64,000 bases of DNA from Histomonas meleagridis (taxonomy: Eukaryota > Parabasalia > Tritrichomonadida > Dientamoebidae): positions 186,001 through 250,000 of the forward strand of contig WSYJ01000158.1 of NCBI GenBank assembly GCA_020186115.1, given 5' to 3'. The notes under the pieces are model-generated. The model was not told where the DNA came from. It was given only the letters and a program-made list of their open reading frames with translations, and searched no databases. The translations under genes were made by a program, and so were the position numbers. The stretch's first letter is position 1. Each line of letters begins with the position of its first letter. Positions 38,201-49,700 of this stretch are shown here, in pieces.

Positions 38201-38900
38201 ACATTTATGGCAAAAAGAAGGATTAGATTTACGAATGAGTTGTTATGGTGTATTACCAACAGGTTTAAACCAAGGGTTCATTGAAGTTGTTCCTAATTCT
38301 ACAACAGAAGCTGCTTTACAACAACAACAAGGGACATTTTCAGATGAAATTTATTATAAATATATAAGTGAAAATGGATCAAACAAATCATTACCAATAT
38401 CAATAGAAACCTTTAGGTTATCATCTGCAGGCTATGCAGTCGCCACGTGTGTCTTAGGAATTGGAGATCGTCATCCAGGAAATATAATGATACAAAAAGA
38501 TGGACATTTCTTGCACATAGACTTTGGCCATTTCTTGGGTAACTTTAAGACTAAACTTGGCGTCCAACGAGAAAAAGCTCCATTTCATTTTACGAGTGCA
38601 TCTGTCAATGTCATTAATAGAGAACCAAATGGATTCGCATTGTTCGAACAAGACTGTGGAAGAGCGTTAAATATATTACGAAAGAACTCCAATTTGATCA
38701 TTACGTTATTCCTTTTAATGATTGGTACTGGTATACCAGAGTTACGTAAGCCAAAGGACATTGTGTACATGAAGAATATGCTGATGCTGGACAAAACTGA
38801 CGAAGAAGCCGCGCTGGAATTTAATAAGAAGATTAAGCAGTCACTCGAATCAACAAGAACGAAGTTGAATAATTGGATACATAATATTGCGACAAATTAA
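35262..38900 (+). CDS. Class-I-like phosphatidylinositol 3-kinase catalytic subunit
   Basis: A 1212-aa protein with full PI3K layout. An N-terminal region holds a Ras-binding-like domain (about residues 140-235, 'KKSTKVTIFLRLQNNQIF'). A C2 domain follows at about 540-690, a PIK helical domain at about 700-880, and the kinase domain at about 915-1212. Catalytic signatures: 'KVGDDLRQDQLTLQ' (about 960), 'GIGDRHPGNIMI' (about 1066-1077) and the IDFGH metal-binding motif (about 1085). The activation loop 'FKTKLGVQREKAPFHFT' has the basic pattern of class I enzymes, which use PI(4,5)P2, rather than class III. An unstructured 300-440 insert makes it longer than animal p110 (about 1070 aa). Expected at the plasma membrane or endocytic cups. 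Confidence 0.93.
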   Translation: MTNKVTKYSCDSHYFDVVLPNGKVHFYPNIENSKGSDIINIIEQNEIKEYVICRNSSATGFYEVLYINPPEMSEKLPQKISLPNPFDQSLLSSIFVANRLASTRYQRMALFVFFIKDFLEMCQVNSLNLKPQQIFKKSTKVTIFLRLQNNQIFSILVNPASKVGHVSLKIYRDMNKTYGKLESASHNNYVFSTKDNYIPSKNKSFKEDPKLMAALRLQKMNPSEPQFLYYLSHKETSFELASQQYIKDFDLVSIKFDPETRSLNNSLAIERREIEKQRVDMLTKNPLMTQMRISEVYPPLNLSFITTNEQEISSPENQSTSQTEFQTESTAQAVALVKSRGRLAGINLKVDLRSSDITGASTTGLSVRVPYDETANGAIRMISEKFQKLTTVRGEQMSEARRSSMTDRPPNIEALVQKNDNPINFNPEDYVLVIPGMDEIIAGDTILIHFVCVRQFILSGQPIMNLLLVEKKTVIDSIFKMNLNYKIDANDLSDSKTSTPNPTNTTSKEPQPSDEKLDFTNGFPHNRAKDYLSVFISRITDLDPTLKPKRYLIQVTLIHGTQNLVEPQYTQVVYGSGSILFNERIFIPLPISNIPRAARISFTLYKATPQNKKKKGGGIATYNFPVFLFDGWLNSGEFIKKMWHHGIDYFLTTCESNESNPIRIHFNLPLYKYPIYYCPPNIEFKRPNELQIEEGSLARIKELRKMDPLTVLEENDRQLLWNVRCLLLRFSDLLPLFLSSIDYTKPEQVSEVQSLLQKWEKPSATSSLTLLDAKFADPIVRKYAVERLKELSDDEVRLYLLQLVQALKYELYDDSPLVHFLIKRCTTEPKFLGHSLFWQLMSEAHLSHIRDRFTKILINFVHGIGRYKDELLKAYQFTCTLVSINKEMEQMDHTMATDHLRQRLKSIEIPEEFHLPMDPRLIVKSFIIDQCKVMNSKKKPFWLTFENNSKFANGPVQTLFKVGDDLRQDQLTLQVMSVMEHLWQKEGLDLRMSCYGVLPTGLNQGFIEVVPNSTTEAALQQQQGTFSDEIYYKYISENGSNKSLPISIETFRLSSAGYAVATCVLGIGDRHPGNIMIQKDGHFLHIDFGHFLGNFKTKLGVQREKAPFHFTSASVNVINREPNGFALFEQDCGRALNILRKNSNLIITLFLLMIGTGIPELRKPKDIVYMKNMLMLDKTDEEAALEFNKKIKQSLESTRTKLNNWIHNIATN

Positions 38901-39700
38901 ATGTGTGTAGTTTTGGTAAATAAATGTTTACGTTATAATTTTTTTCAAACATTATACAAAAATGTTTCATTCGTTTCATGTGTAATAGAATCAGCAAAAA
39001 TATTTCTATGCTCCGCTCGTGGTGACGAATGAATGTTCTCGATGAGCAAAGCAATCGCAAGATAATAAGGTGCCAATCATTACGAAACATTATGCTGTTA
39101 TAAATTTTCTCAAGGCAAAAAGTCATTTGTATCCAAAGGTGAATGAAAAATTTAAATAATTTTTTCTCAAGCAAAATTGATTTCAAACAAAGAAATAACA
39201 ATCATGTCAACATTTGATGTATCTATTATAAAATATTTTATTTAAAAAGATTTCAAAAGACAATTTTAACTTTTATTTATTAAGAAAAAAAATTAAAAAA
39301 ATCTGTCGTTGGTTATAGAAAATTTAGTGGAAGTTATTAATTAATTATTTATAAGAGAACCTCGATCCGGACACGTCTAATGGAAATGTGGAAAAGAAGA
39401 AATACTTCTAACAAAATGAATAATTAAAAAAAAACAATACAGTAGAAATGAGTTCTTCGCTTGAACGAGACCTTGGAGTAACAAAATTACGATTTGTTCT
39501 TAAGACAAGTACAGCAATTTAAATCAAAATGCAATAAAAAGGAGGTGAAGTGATCACATTGTTTTTAAAATTTTCGAGGTAAAGTTGTCAAATACGTTTC
39601 AACGGTTGGAACGACATCGCACTTTTTCAACCAGAACCGAATCCTATTCAATTTTTGAATGCTTTCGTTCAATTTCTAACCGAAGTTATGAAACATTTTA
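38901..39700. other. Intergenic, promoter of protease gene
   Basis: AT-rich 800-bp region. A minus-strand open frame (38833-39201) is a chance frame running out of the PI3K 3' end. No other gene seen. It presumably holds the strong promoter of the protease gene. Confidence 0.45.
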
Positions 39701-40648
39701 ATGTTTGCATTCTTAGGACTTGCATCCTGTGCTAACATTCTTGCCCATGAAGAAAAGTCTTTCGTTTCATGGATGAGAAGCACCAACCAACTCTACACTG
39801 GTGATGAATACCAAGTTCGTTTAGGTATCTATCTTACAAACCAACGTTATGTTCAAGAACACAACAAAGCACACTCATTCAAGCTCGCCATGAACAAGCT
39901 TGCATGCTACACACAAGCTGAATACCAAACATTACTCGGTCACAGACAAACATCCCAAATCGGAAAGAAGGTTGTTAAGAATATTAAGCAAAATGTTGAT
40001 GAAGTCGACTGGCGTAAGGAAGGAATTGTTAACGAAGTTAAGGATCAAGGTCAATGCGGCAGCTGCTGGTCATTCTCTGTTATCCAAGCCATGGAATCCA
40101 AGTATGCCCAAGTTAACAAGAAGCTTTACTCCCTCTCAGAACAAAACTTAGTTGATTGCGTTACATCATGCTATGGCTGCAATGGTGGTGATGAATACAT
40201 TACATACGATTATGTTCTCGAATACCAAGATGGTCTTTGGATGACTGAAGAAGATTATCCATACACTGGTGTTGATGGAACATGCAAGTTCGATGCTAGC
40301 AAGGGTGTTTGCAAGTTCACTGGCTACTACCGCCCAACAACAACACAAGATGAAACAGAACTCGCCAACGCTTGCGCTTCCGATGGTGTTGTTTCAGTTG
40401 CTATCGATGCTGGTCAATACTCATTCCAACTTTATGACTCTGGTATCTATGATGAATCAAGATGCTCATCATACCGCCTTAACCACGCTGTTGGTCTCGT
40501 TGGTTATGGTTCAGAAAATGGCGTTAACTATTGGATCGTCCGTAACTCATGGGGCCCATCATGGGGTGAAGATGGTTACATCCGTATGAGCAAGGACAAG
40601 GATAACCAATGTGGTATCGCATCAGATGTCATTATCCCAAAGTGCTAA
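39701..40648 (+). CDS. Cathepsin-L-like cysteine protease (papain family C1)
   Basis: A 315-aa preproenzyme. The signal peptide is MFAFLGLASCANILA. The propeptide holds an I29 inhibitor-type domain to about residue 98 ('LGIYLTNQRYVQEHNKAH', 'KLAMNKLACYTQAEY'). The mature enzyme begins near VDEVDWRKEG. The oxyanion Gln and nucleophile are in DQGQCGSCWSF (Cys122), the His in RLNHAVGLVGYG and the Asn in WIVRNSWGPSWG; 'CYGCNGG' marks the S2/S3 region. It is complete and normal in length. Codon use is clearly more GC-rich at third positions than in all neighbours, typical of highly expressed trichomonad proteases. It should act in lysosomes or be secreted, degrading host proteins. Confidence 0.96.
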   Translation: MFAFLGLASCANILAHEEKSFVSWMRSTNQLYTGDEYQVRLGIYLTNQRYVQEHNKAHSFKLAMNKLACYTQAEYQTLLGHRQTSQIGKKVVKNIKQNVDEVDWRKEGIVNEVKDQGQCGSCWSFSVIQAMESKYAQVNKKLYSLSEQNLVDCVTSCYGCNGGDEYITYDYVLEYQDGLWMTEEDYPYTGVDGTCKFDASKGVCKFTGYYRPTTTQDETELANACASDGVVSVAIDAGQYSFQLYDSGIYDESRCSSYRLNHAVGLVGYGSENGVNYWIVRNSWGPSWGEDGYIRMSKDKDNQCGIASDVIIPKC

Positions 40649-41004
40649 ACAATTGAAATCTGGTTGCATTTTTATTTTTATTTTAAATGTGTGTGAGGAA
40701 TTTGGATTTTTGGATTTTGACATTTTTATGTGTGCTGAAGAAATTGTTTCGTTTGGTGTGTTTGAGATTTAATAATTAATGAAAATTTAAAGTGATGAAA
40801 TAAATCGATTTCAAATATTTGATCGAATCGAACAAAATTAAATTTAAGAACATTTAAATGGTAAAGTCAAACAATATTCATCATCAATATTTATAGTTTT
40901 ATGTTTTGATACTGAAGCTTTGGATGTTTAGGATAGGGAGCATAAATGATTTAAATGTTTATTTGGTCCGGTTTTCTGACAGTTTTGGCGCGGGAATTTA
41001 TTTG
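40649..41004. other. Intergenic, no gene seen
   Basis: Spacer between the protease and ankyrin gene D. The open frame of gene D extends back to a TTG at 40906, but the family start is the ATG at 41005. A short GC-containing stretch (TTTTGGCGCGGGAATT) lies just before it. Confidence 0.4.
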
Positions 41005-42267
41005 ATGAAAAAGGAAAATAATGTAATTTGTACAAAGTATAATGTAAACATTGATAATTTACAAACGTTGCTTATGCTTAAACAAATGATTTTCGAAGTA
41101 AGTGAAGAAAATATTCAAAAACCATTTGTTGAACAAGTTGATTTCCTCATTACTTGTTTTCCAATTTCATTTGATAATATTATATGTAAATTAATATATT
41201 CATCTTTTTATTCACAAAGAAAAGAGCCTAATGTTTATTTTGAAATGCTGAAGAAAATTGAAACCAAAGAAAAAGAAATTCATAAAAACAACAGCGAAAT
41301 AATTAAAACTTTTGTACAACATATTAGCAAAGATTTCTATAAAGAAGAATCACATTATCTTTTAGAGAAGATGTTTGAATATAATATAATCACATCAGAA
41401 ATCTTAAAAAATGAGAACTCATTCTATTTTGCACAATATCTTACAAAAGAAACACTCAATGATAAAATTAATTTTTTTAAAAAAAGTTGTGAAGACTTTT
41501 TTACAAAATGGAAAGATTTTTTTGAGGACATTGATATCCTTTCAAAAGATGATTGGAAACTTCATAAACAATTAATTAAAGAAGGAATTAATCCATCTGA
41601 ACTTTCAAAAGTAATTCGAAATGATAATATCGAAAAACTTCAAGAAATAACATCAACATCGAATTTTGATATTAATCAAGAAGTTAGCCCATCATTTTAT
41701 GAAAGTTATTCATTTGTTAATTGGCGTAATGTTCGGCTTATTGATTATGCAGCATTTTTTGGATCAATTAAATGTTTTAAATATTTATTGATAAATAGCG
41801 CTAAATTAGACTTCAATACAAGCATATATGCGATTGCAGGTGGAAATCTTGAAATAATTCATTTATGTGAACAAAATCACTCATTATCACCATTATATGG
41901 AATAGCAATAGAATTTCATCGAAATGATATTTTTAAATATCTTTATGAAAATGAAACTAATGAAATTGATTATATATCAAAATTAGGTGTTGATTGTATT
42001 TTATATAATAACTATGAAATTTTGTTATATTTAATAAAAAAAGGAATGAAAATTAATGATTCTATGATTATTACAGCAACAAAAAATAATAATCTTTTAC
42101 TTGTTAAATATTTTCTTGAAGAAAATTGTATTCCAACTAATATTTTACCATATGCAGTAAAAACAGGTAATATTGAACTTGTTAAATTCATTCTTGAACA
42201 TAAAGGTTTTGATATTAATGGTAAAAATTTTTGTTTATTATTTTTGAATTTTAATGAAAATATTTGA
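41005..42267 (+). CDS. DUF3447/ankyrin protein D (leading frame)
   Basis: The start is placed at ATG 41005 (MKKENNVICTKYNVNI...), which aligns with the start of sister protein C; upstream residues have no counterpart. The 420-aa frame has the family's helical N-terminus, the DUF3447 core ('NVRLIDYAAFFGSIKCFKYLL', 'GNLEIIHLCEQNHSLS') and 'GNIELVKFILEHKGFDINGKN', the first ankyrin unit. It stops at 42267 in the first spacer. Diverged from sisters A-C (for example NFDINQEVSPSFYESYSF), so it is an older copy, yet it keeps the 170-bp unit spacing in the array that follows. Confidence 0.75.
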   Translation: MKKENNVICTKYNVNIDNLQTLLMLKQMIFEVSEENIQKPFVEQVDFLITCFPISFDNIICKLIYSSFYSQRKEPNVYFEMLKKIETKEKEIHKNNSEIIKTFVQHISKDFYKEESHYLLEKMFEYNIITSEILKNENSFYFAQYLTKETLNDKINFFKKSCEDFFTKWKDFFEDIDILSKDDWKLHKQLIKEGINPSELSKVIRNDNIEKLQEITSTSNFDINQEVSPSFYESYSFVNWRNVRLIDYAAFFGSIKCFKYLLINSAKLDFNTSIYAIAGGNLEIIHLCEQNHSLSPLYGIAIEFHRNDIFKYLYENETNEIDYISKLGVDCILYNNYEILLYLIKKGMKINDSMIITATKNNNLLLVKYFLEENCIPTNILPYAVKTGNIELVKFILEHKGFDINGKNFCLLFLNFNENI

Positions 42268-42912
42268 ATTTTTTGAATAACATTTGGAATTTTATCATTT
42301 TATTTGTAACAGCAATTTCAGTAGCATCAGAAAATGGATATTTAGAAATATTTAAGTTACTTTTAAAAGAAAAAGGTATTGATTTCAATTGTAAAGATAT
42401 ATATTTGTGTTATATAATATTTATTTCATTTATTTTATGTTTTAAAATTATATTTGGAGTTTTAAATAATAATTTAATACAGCACTTATTTTTGCATGTA
42501 TGTTTAGTTCAACAAAAGAACTAAACAAAGAAATCATTAAATTGCTTCTAAAACAAAAAGATATTGATATTAATGCTCAAAATATTACTTTGTTTATTTC
42601 TTTGTTAATTTCAATTATTTAGAGTAATATTATTATATTTGGAATTAATAATATATTTTTGATACAGCTTTAATAAATGCAATTTTTAGTGGTAATATTG
42701 ATGTTGTTAAATTACTTCTTGAACAAAAAGGAATTGATTTAAATATTAGAAATAATATCAATTTTTTATATATGAAATTTATATATTGATATTGGAAATT
42801 CTTTAAAATATTTCGAACTGCAATTATGTATGCGCATGATAAACTTGAAATTGTTAAATTACTTCTTGAACAAAAAGGAATTGATTTAAATATTGAAGAT
42901 AAAATTCATTGA
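42139..42912 (+). repeat. Ankyrin tandem array D, 170/170/185/153 bp
   Basis: Unit starts are at 42139, 42309, 42479, 42664 and 42817. The first two intervals are 170 bp. The third is 185 bp, because its ankyrin part has five extra codons (ALIFACMFSSTKELNKEIIKLLL), leaving the spacer at 77 nt. The last interval is 153 bp, the in-frame form, but with a TGA in the spacer. The final unit (TAIMYAHDKLEIVKLLLEQ) ends at TGA 42910-42912. The units are much more diverged from each other than in A or C. Two spacers have TAA codons between the conserved Trp and TAL positions. Confidence 0.85.
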
Positions 42913-43714
42913 AATTATGTCGAAATTCTTTTTAAAAGTTGATGTTTAAGAATATTTGGAATTTGTTTATAATATTTTACACATTTTTTACCATCGCAAA
43001 TGATGTAACTGATTTAGATGAATTATTTAAATAATGAATGAAAATTATGATAAAAAGTCAAAAGCTATTAAATAAAAAGAGGAAATCAAACTGAGAAAAT
43101 AAACATATTCTGGTGAATTTTTTTGGTTTTTATTAGATCCTTATCATCACATGAATAAAAATCTGCTTTCAATTTGATGAAAAAATATTCAAATCAAAAT
43201 GGAAATTTCGTAATCAATTTTTTTAAAACATATTTTTGGGGCCAATCTTATTTTATAATTTTAATGATTTGTTAAGATGTTTGTGCTTTTGATGGTCGCA
43301 AAGTGCTTAAATATTTTTTTCTTATGTGATTGTTTTCAATCTAAATTTATGTAATTAAAATATTATTATTTGGTTTCACAAATATATTGGTTGAAGAAAA
43401 TACTTTAATTATTTGATAAAGGAAATAAAATTAGAATTTTCTTGATGAAAATTGGGCTGCCCCATACAAACGGGGCGCCCCAGAATGCATTTAAGACACT
43501 TTGATAATGTGGTATTCCAAAAATGCAGTCAACAAAACTTGAATTACTTGAGATAATGTGGTTTTTTGTCTGCTCTGTGGGCAAATTTTTAAAAATTGGA
43601 AGTATCGGTTTCACTTTTTGAAAATGATTCTGCCAAAACCGATCGAAAAGTGCTTGAGCACAATATAAAACAAAAATTATTATTTACAAAAACAAATAAA
43701 GAAAAAATTTTTTT
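42913..43714. other. Intergenic with a GC-rich hairpin
   Basis: AT-rich except at 43450-43485, where GGGCTGCCCC and GGGGCGCCCC flank ATACAAAC; GCCCC/GGGGC can pair. Could be a relic of a mobile-element end or a structured RNA element. No gene seen. Confidence 0.4.
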
Positions 43715-46700
43715 TTACCTGAACTTACTAAGCATCTGACGAAGTTTCTCTCTTTCTCTCTCTTCTTCCAATCTTTTCATTTGTCTTTTCAGCCTCTTTC
43801 TTTCAGCATCATTCTGAGCTTCATAATCATCTAAACAATTATAAGTCACCACGATTGCCCTAAAAATCGACTCATCAATTCCTCCATTTACGCAACCAGT
43901 TGTGTTATCGCAATCAGTGATTGTATACGTGTAATATCTTGTAAAATTCTTTGTACAATTACTTGTACAATTTTGATCTTTGAAATATTGGTAATGTATT
44001 GGATCGAAGTTTTGTCTTAATGCTACGTAAGGGAAGAAATGTGTTTCCAAATTATATGTACCTTTATCATACTTTACTACTATTGAACAAGCATTAAATT
44101 CACTTGTTGACGCGTATATAATAAATGAATCATTTGGAGCAGCAAACCTTACGTAATCATTTGTACGCTTACTAACATATTTCTTTCCATACATTTCGAT
44201 AACAGTATCATCTTTAATAGGATCAATGTATTTAGCTTGTAAAAATTGTCTTCGTTCATTTGATAATTTACGCATTTCATCAAACATTTTTTGTGCTTGT
44301 TTTTCTAAATTATCATGAAGTGTATGAACATATGATATTACAGTGTAATAAATTTTTTGTACAATTTCTCTATTAACTCCTTGATAATCTCGAAGATTAA
44401 TAATGAATTTAGCATCTTCATTCGAAACGACTTTTGATGAATATTTTATATGAAATTCTCTAACTGTTTCTAATAAAATTGCATGTTGTTGTATAAAGAA
44501 ACTTTTAATGTTATCATAATATTTTGTTAATATTTTTGATGTATATATATATCGAATAAATGTGTCGCATTGTGATATAAATTGTATATATATCGAACCA
44601 AATTCTAATAAGTTAACCCATTCGACTTCTTTACATTTAATAACATCAGTTAATATACATTTTAATGGTAAAATTTTATCAAATTGAAATTTAAGACTTT
44701 CGAATTTAATTTCATTCGCTTTATCAATTGGTGATCTCCTTTTTGGTAATTTATTAAATGTATTTTGGAAATTTTGAACTGCTTGTGAAAAACTATCATT
44801 AATTATCGGTGCAAAATTACATATAAATTTAAATATACTTTCAGTACTGAAACTTTCATAATTATAAAATCCTCTAAATTCAGATAATTCGACTTGCTTT
44901 CTTAATAAATCAATGTTTTCTTCCGACATACAACGTTTAATTTGAATTTGCGTTAATTTCGTCATTTTTTGTATAAACGCTTTTGTTATCGGATTAAATT
45001 TGTCGTTAATTTTACGTTGTTCTTCTTGTAAAAAGAATGTGTTCCTAAATGCAGGATGAATTACACCTGTTTCATTTGTTAATATTTCATGTTTAAGATC
45101 ATTTATACTCATTAAACTATCAGTGATTTTAGCAGATGCTGATTTAAAGAATTTATAAGTTGATAAATCAATGAAGAAATGATTATTAAGATCTTTATCA
45201 TATATAAAACAATCGCAATCAAAGAAAGGCTCAAATAACATTGTATTAAGTTGACTTCGTTTTGAATATATATAAGTTGTTGGTATGAAATCATTTAAAG
45301 GAATTCTTCCTAATTTTTCATATGTTTTTTGTAGAATTTGATAACAACGTTCATAAATATTTTCATTTGCTGAATAAAAGTTCCATAATCCTTCAATGAT
45401 TTTCATTGAAAGTATTGGATTAGTTTCAAGATATGATTCAGATTCTTCAATAATTTTAAGTTGATCTTCATTAATGTTTAAAATTGTATTCTCTTTTGAC
45501 ATTTGTATTAATTCTTCTAATTCATCAATTTTAATTCCTAAAACAATTTGAATTAATGAAATGTTTGAGATATAATATGATAAAATAGTTGTCATTAATG
45601 TTTTAGCATTATATTTTTCAAAATATGACCAATTAGAAGATCGTGATGAAGGAATTTTTGGTGGTGAATTTATTGCAGAAATTATAACTTTTGCTTTTTC
45701 AAGATGTTTAATTAATATTGGTTGTATTTCTGTTTTAATTTCTTCTTTAATACTTTCAAAGAATTCTTTAATTTCTTTATAATAACATTCATATGCTTGA
45801 ATGTTTTGAGTTGCTACAAATATTCCATTTATTAATGAGATAAGTTTGAAATAATTCGAATTTATTGGTTTCGTATCTTTTTTCATTGTTTGATAATATA
45901 TTTTTATATTTTTTATTGAATCTTCTATAGCATTTTTATAATCTTGTTCAATTCCAATATGTTGTTTAAGTTGTAATTTATATTGATTTTGTTCTGGCTT
46001 TTTAATTGCATCAAGTATTTGTTGCATTTCTTTGGATTCTTCTTCAAGAAATATTTTAACAATTCCAATGATTTCTTCACAACCATTATAATATATTATA
46101 TTTTCTGAAGCTCTTTTCACATAATAATTAAATTCTTTCTTTAGTCCCGGAAGTTTTTCATTTTTAAATGTATCAATTATTTTTTGGAATCTGTTTTGAA
46201 GTTTATTCATTGTTCCATTTTTAATCTTACCAGTTACATAAGCGCTTTGTAAAATATTATCTTTATCTTGATTATATTTAGTTAAATTATTTAGAAATCC
46301 AATTTTAGTATCTATATCAATTTCTTTATAAGTTAAATATCGATGATTCATTAGATTTTCTTCACTTCTATCAGGATGTGTTATTTCATAATATTGAATT
46401 AGTTTTAATAAATAACATTGTTGTTGTTTTTCTTTAAAATTATCTAAGATTTCTTGAACTTTTGGCGTTTGTGTTGTATCAACTTCTTTACCTTCAATAA
46501 TAATATGTTTTCGTTTCTCTAGAAGTTCATTAAATTTTTCAATTTCCCAATTTTCAAATTCTTTTGGTATAATTTCATTTAATTGTTTCGATGTTTGGAA
46601 TGCTTCCGCATTAATTTGTTGTTGCATTTTATATCCATTTTGTTTTTCTTGAATTTGTTCTTTCTTCTGAATAAGATCTTTAACTTCTTCAACTTCAAAT

Positions 46701-49700
46701 ATTGAAGGATTTTGTCTTCTAAAACTTTCTTCAAGTTGACTTAAATCGTTATTTAATGATTGTGATGGCGATTGTTCTCTTTGAAGACGTTCTATTAATG
46801 GCCTATATCTAATTAAAAATTTTTCAGATTCAGTCTTTATTTTAGCATTTTCAATAATTTTCTCATCTTTAGTTTTCTTTATTAAGGTTTCAATATCATC
46901 TAAAAATTGTTTTAATGGATTAACATTAACATATTCTTTATATTTATTATAAATTTCATCTTTAGCTTTAAGTAAATCTTCATAATATCGAATTTTCCGT
47001 TCATAATTTTGTGAATCTATTTCTTCTTGATAATATCTTAATTGTGTATTATATGAAGCTTTAACTCTTGATGCAACTTCTTTTTGTTTCTCATGTGTTA
47101 TAATATCATCAATTTTATCATTAAGAATTGTTGCAATTTTTTGACATTCAAGAATTTTTTCTAATTGTTCTGTTGGACAATATTTAAGATCATCAAATTT
47201 ATCATTAAATTTCATTAAGTTTGTTACATTTGTTTTCATTCTTTCTAAACTATATATCGACGTTTGTATATCTTCTGGATTTGAAATAATCTTTTGAATT
47301 AGATCTTTGTCAGATTGAATAAAGTAAATTCCATTTGAAAATCGTTGGAATTTTTCATATCGTGGAATAATTTCTTCAATTTGTGAATGATTTTCATATA
47401 TTTCCTTGATCAAAAGAAAGTCTTTATCATTTGCTTGAGTTGAATTTAAATATTCTTGTGAAGAAAACATATCAATTATAGAAAGTTGTTGTTCAATTTT
47501 TTTGATTTCTTGTTTAAATCCACTTAAATTACCATTTAATACTAATTTGTTTAATTGTGTATTTTTGATTGCATTAAATACTAAAATAATTTGTAGTTCT
47601 GATGGACCATTTGATTTCTCTTGTGATTGTACTGGTTTCGGAGTTTCTTGTGTTGGTTTTGGTTGTACTTGAGCAGGTTTAGGTTGAATTTGTTGTGTTT
47701 GTACTTCTTGTTTGACTTGTACTGGTTTAGGAGCTTCTTGTTTGACTTGTGTTGGCTTTGGTTGTATTTTAGGAACATTAAATTGAACAGCAACAGAACC
47801 AATGGTTGGTGGAGCAAATGTCTTTTTAACTAACTCAGGTGGTTTGAATTCTGTTTGGATAGCACCTGGTAAACAAGGAACAGGACGAATATCGCATTGA
47901 ATCAAATTTTCAGGCATTTGACTAGGAACCCAAATATCATAATCGAATGGAGCTTTCGATGAAGACTTTGTTTCATATAAAGTTCCTCCATTAGATAAAT
48001 AATTTTCAATTAATGGAATACATTTTTCATTGACAGTAACGTTAGTTATAACACCTTTAATACTTTTATTCGAAAACTTAATATAACGTTCTAAAAAGTA
48101 TTTCTTATCATTTTCAGACATGTTTTCTTTTGAATATTGTTTTAATTCATTAAATGCTTGTTCTTCAGCTGATTTTAATTCTTTTTCACGTTGCTTTTGA
48201 AGAGATTCCTTTAAATATGTTTCAAATTTTGTTACCATATCTTGGAACTTTTGTTCTTGTAAAATATTTGCACAATTTGCTTTCATTTGACTAATAGTTG
48301 TATAAAACGATTCCATTGTACTTTCAGAGAAATCATTTTGGATTCTAGATATATAATTATTAAGAGTATTTTCATATGTTCGAAATGCTTCATCGATTTG
48401 GTATTTTGTTAAAATGTTTTGTGTATTTATATATTCATTTGTTTCTGTAATTTGCTTAACAAGTGATTTTAATGGTTCTATAGAACTTGCTTCTTGTATA
48501 TACGTTCTATTTGAAAGATCTTCGATCATTAAAATATAATCTTCTAATTCATTTAAGAAATTATATGATTTACTTTCTAATGCTCTTTTCATTTTTAAAT
48601 ATTTACTATTAAATTGACTTTCTAATTGTTGTGATATATATTGGCATAAAAGTAATTGTAAAGTTTCTTTTGATTTTTCATGATAATTAACTATTAATGG
48701 ACCAAATGTTTGAACTAAATTCTTTTCATTATCTGAAAGAAATTCAAGTTCATAAAACTTTTCCGAATAAAAATTAAAAGTTTTTTCAATTCGAGGCTTA
48801 GCTTCGAAGTATTGATAATATGAAAATTTATTTTCTTGTAACTTTTGAAGTGCTTCTTTGACGGTAAAAAGATTATTTTGGAATTGACTATATCTAGAAT
48901 AATATGGAACAAGTTCTAAAAATTTGTCTTTATTAGCAATAATATTAGTTATTTGTATATAATCTTTATCATTCTTTTGACTTTCTGAAAGATAATTTTG
49001 GAAATCACTTTTATTAATTATGAATTCACAAATATTTATATACTTTTTGAATTGTATTAAATTAGAATTATTTATATTGGTTCGAATATTAGAAGCATTT
49101 TTAATAAATGAACTAAATATTTGTCTAACATTATAATCATTATAAATTGGTGTTATTTCTTTGCCATATTTTTGTTGATATTCTTCATATTTTTTTGAGA
49201 TTTCAGGACATTCTTCAGTAAAATCAGCTATGAATTGATCATTAAATAACATACATTTTTGTAATGCATATTCTTCTTGTAATCTAATTTTATTTTTGTC
49301 ATTAACTGCATCTAAAGAATTTAATAAAGATAAACATTGTCGTTTTATATAATCCATTTTTTCATATCGAAGGTCTTGATAAGTCTTTTCCACTATTTCT
49401 TCAAATTCATTTTTCATATTTATAATTTCAGGATCATTTTTAACTTCTTCAAACTGAATTATAACATATTTATTATAAAAACTATTGATTTGATATTCAT
49501 TATATTTGTTATTTCTTTTATATGATTCAAGTTCATTTCTCAATGTTTTAATAACATTTTCTTTTTCATCTTCAACTTCTGATTCATGATATAATCCATT
49601 AATAAGTTTTTGATAAAGTTCTTCAACTTCATTACAAAGTGTTTTCAGTGGTTCAATTTCTTTACATTTCTTAAATCTTGGCTTTGTCATCATATCATTT

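Noticed and set aside
38833-39201. 122-codon minus-strand frame overlapping the PI3K 3' end
   Set aside because: Overlaps a certain gene on the other strand and has composition of reversed AT-rich DNA.
43450-43485. GC-rich hairpin as a transcription terminator or RNA gene
   Set aside because: Only five base pairs can form with certainty, and trichomonads do not use hairpin terminators; noted only as an oddity.
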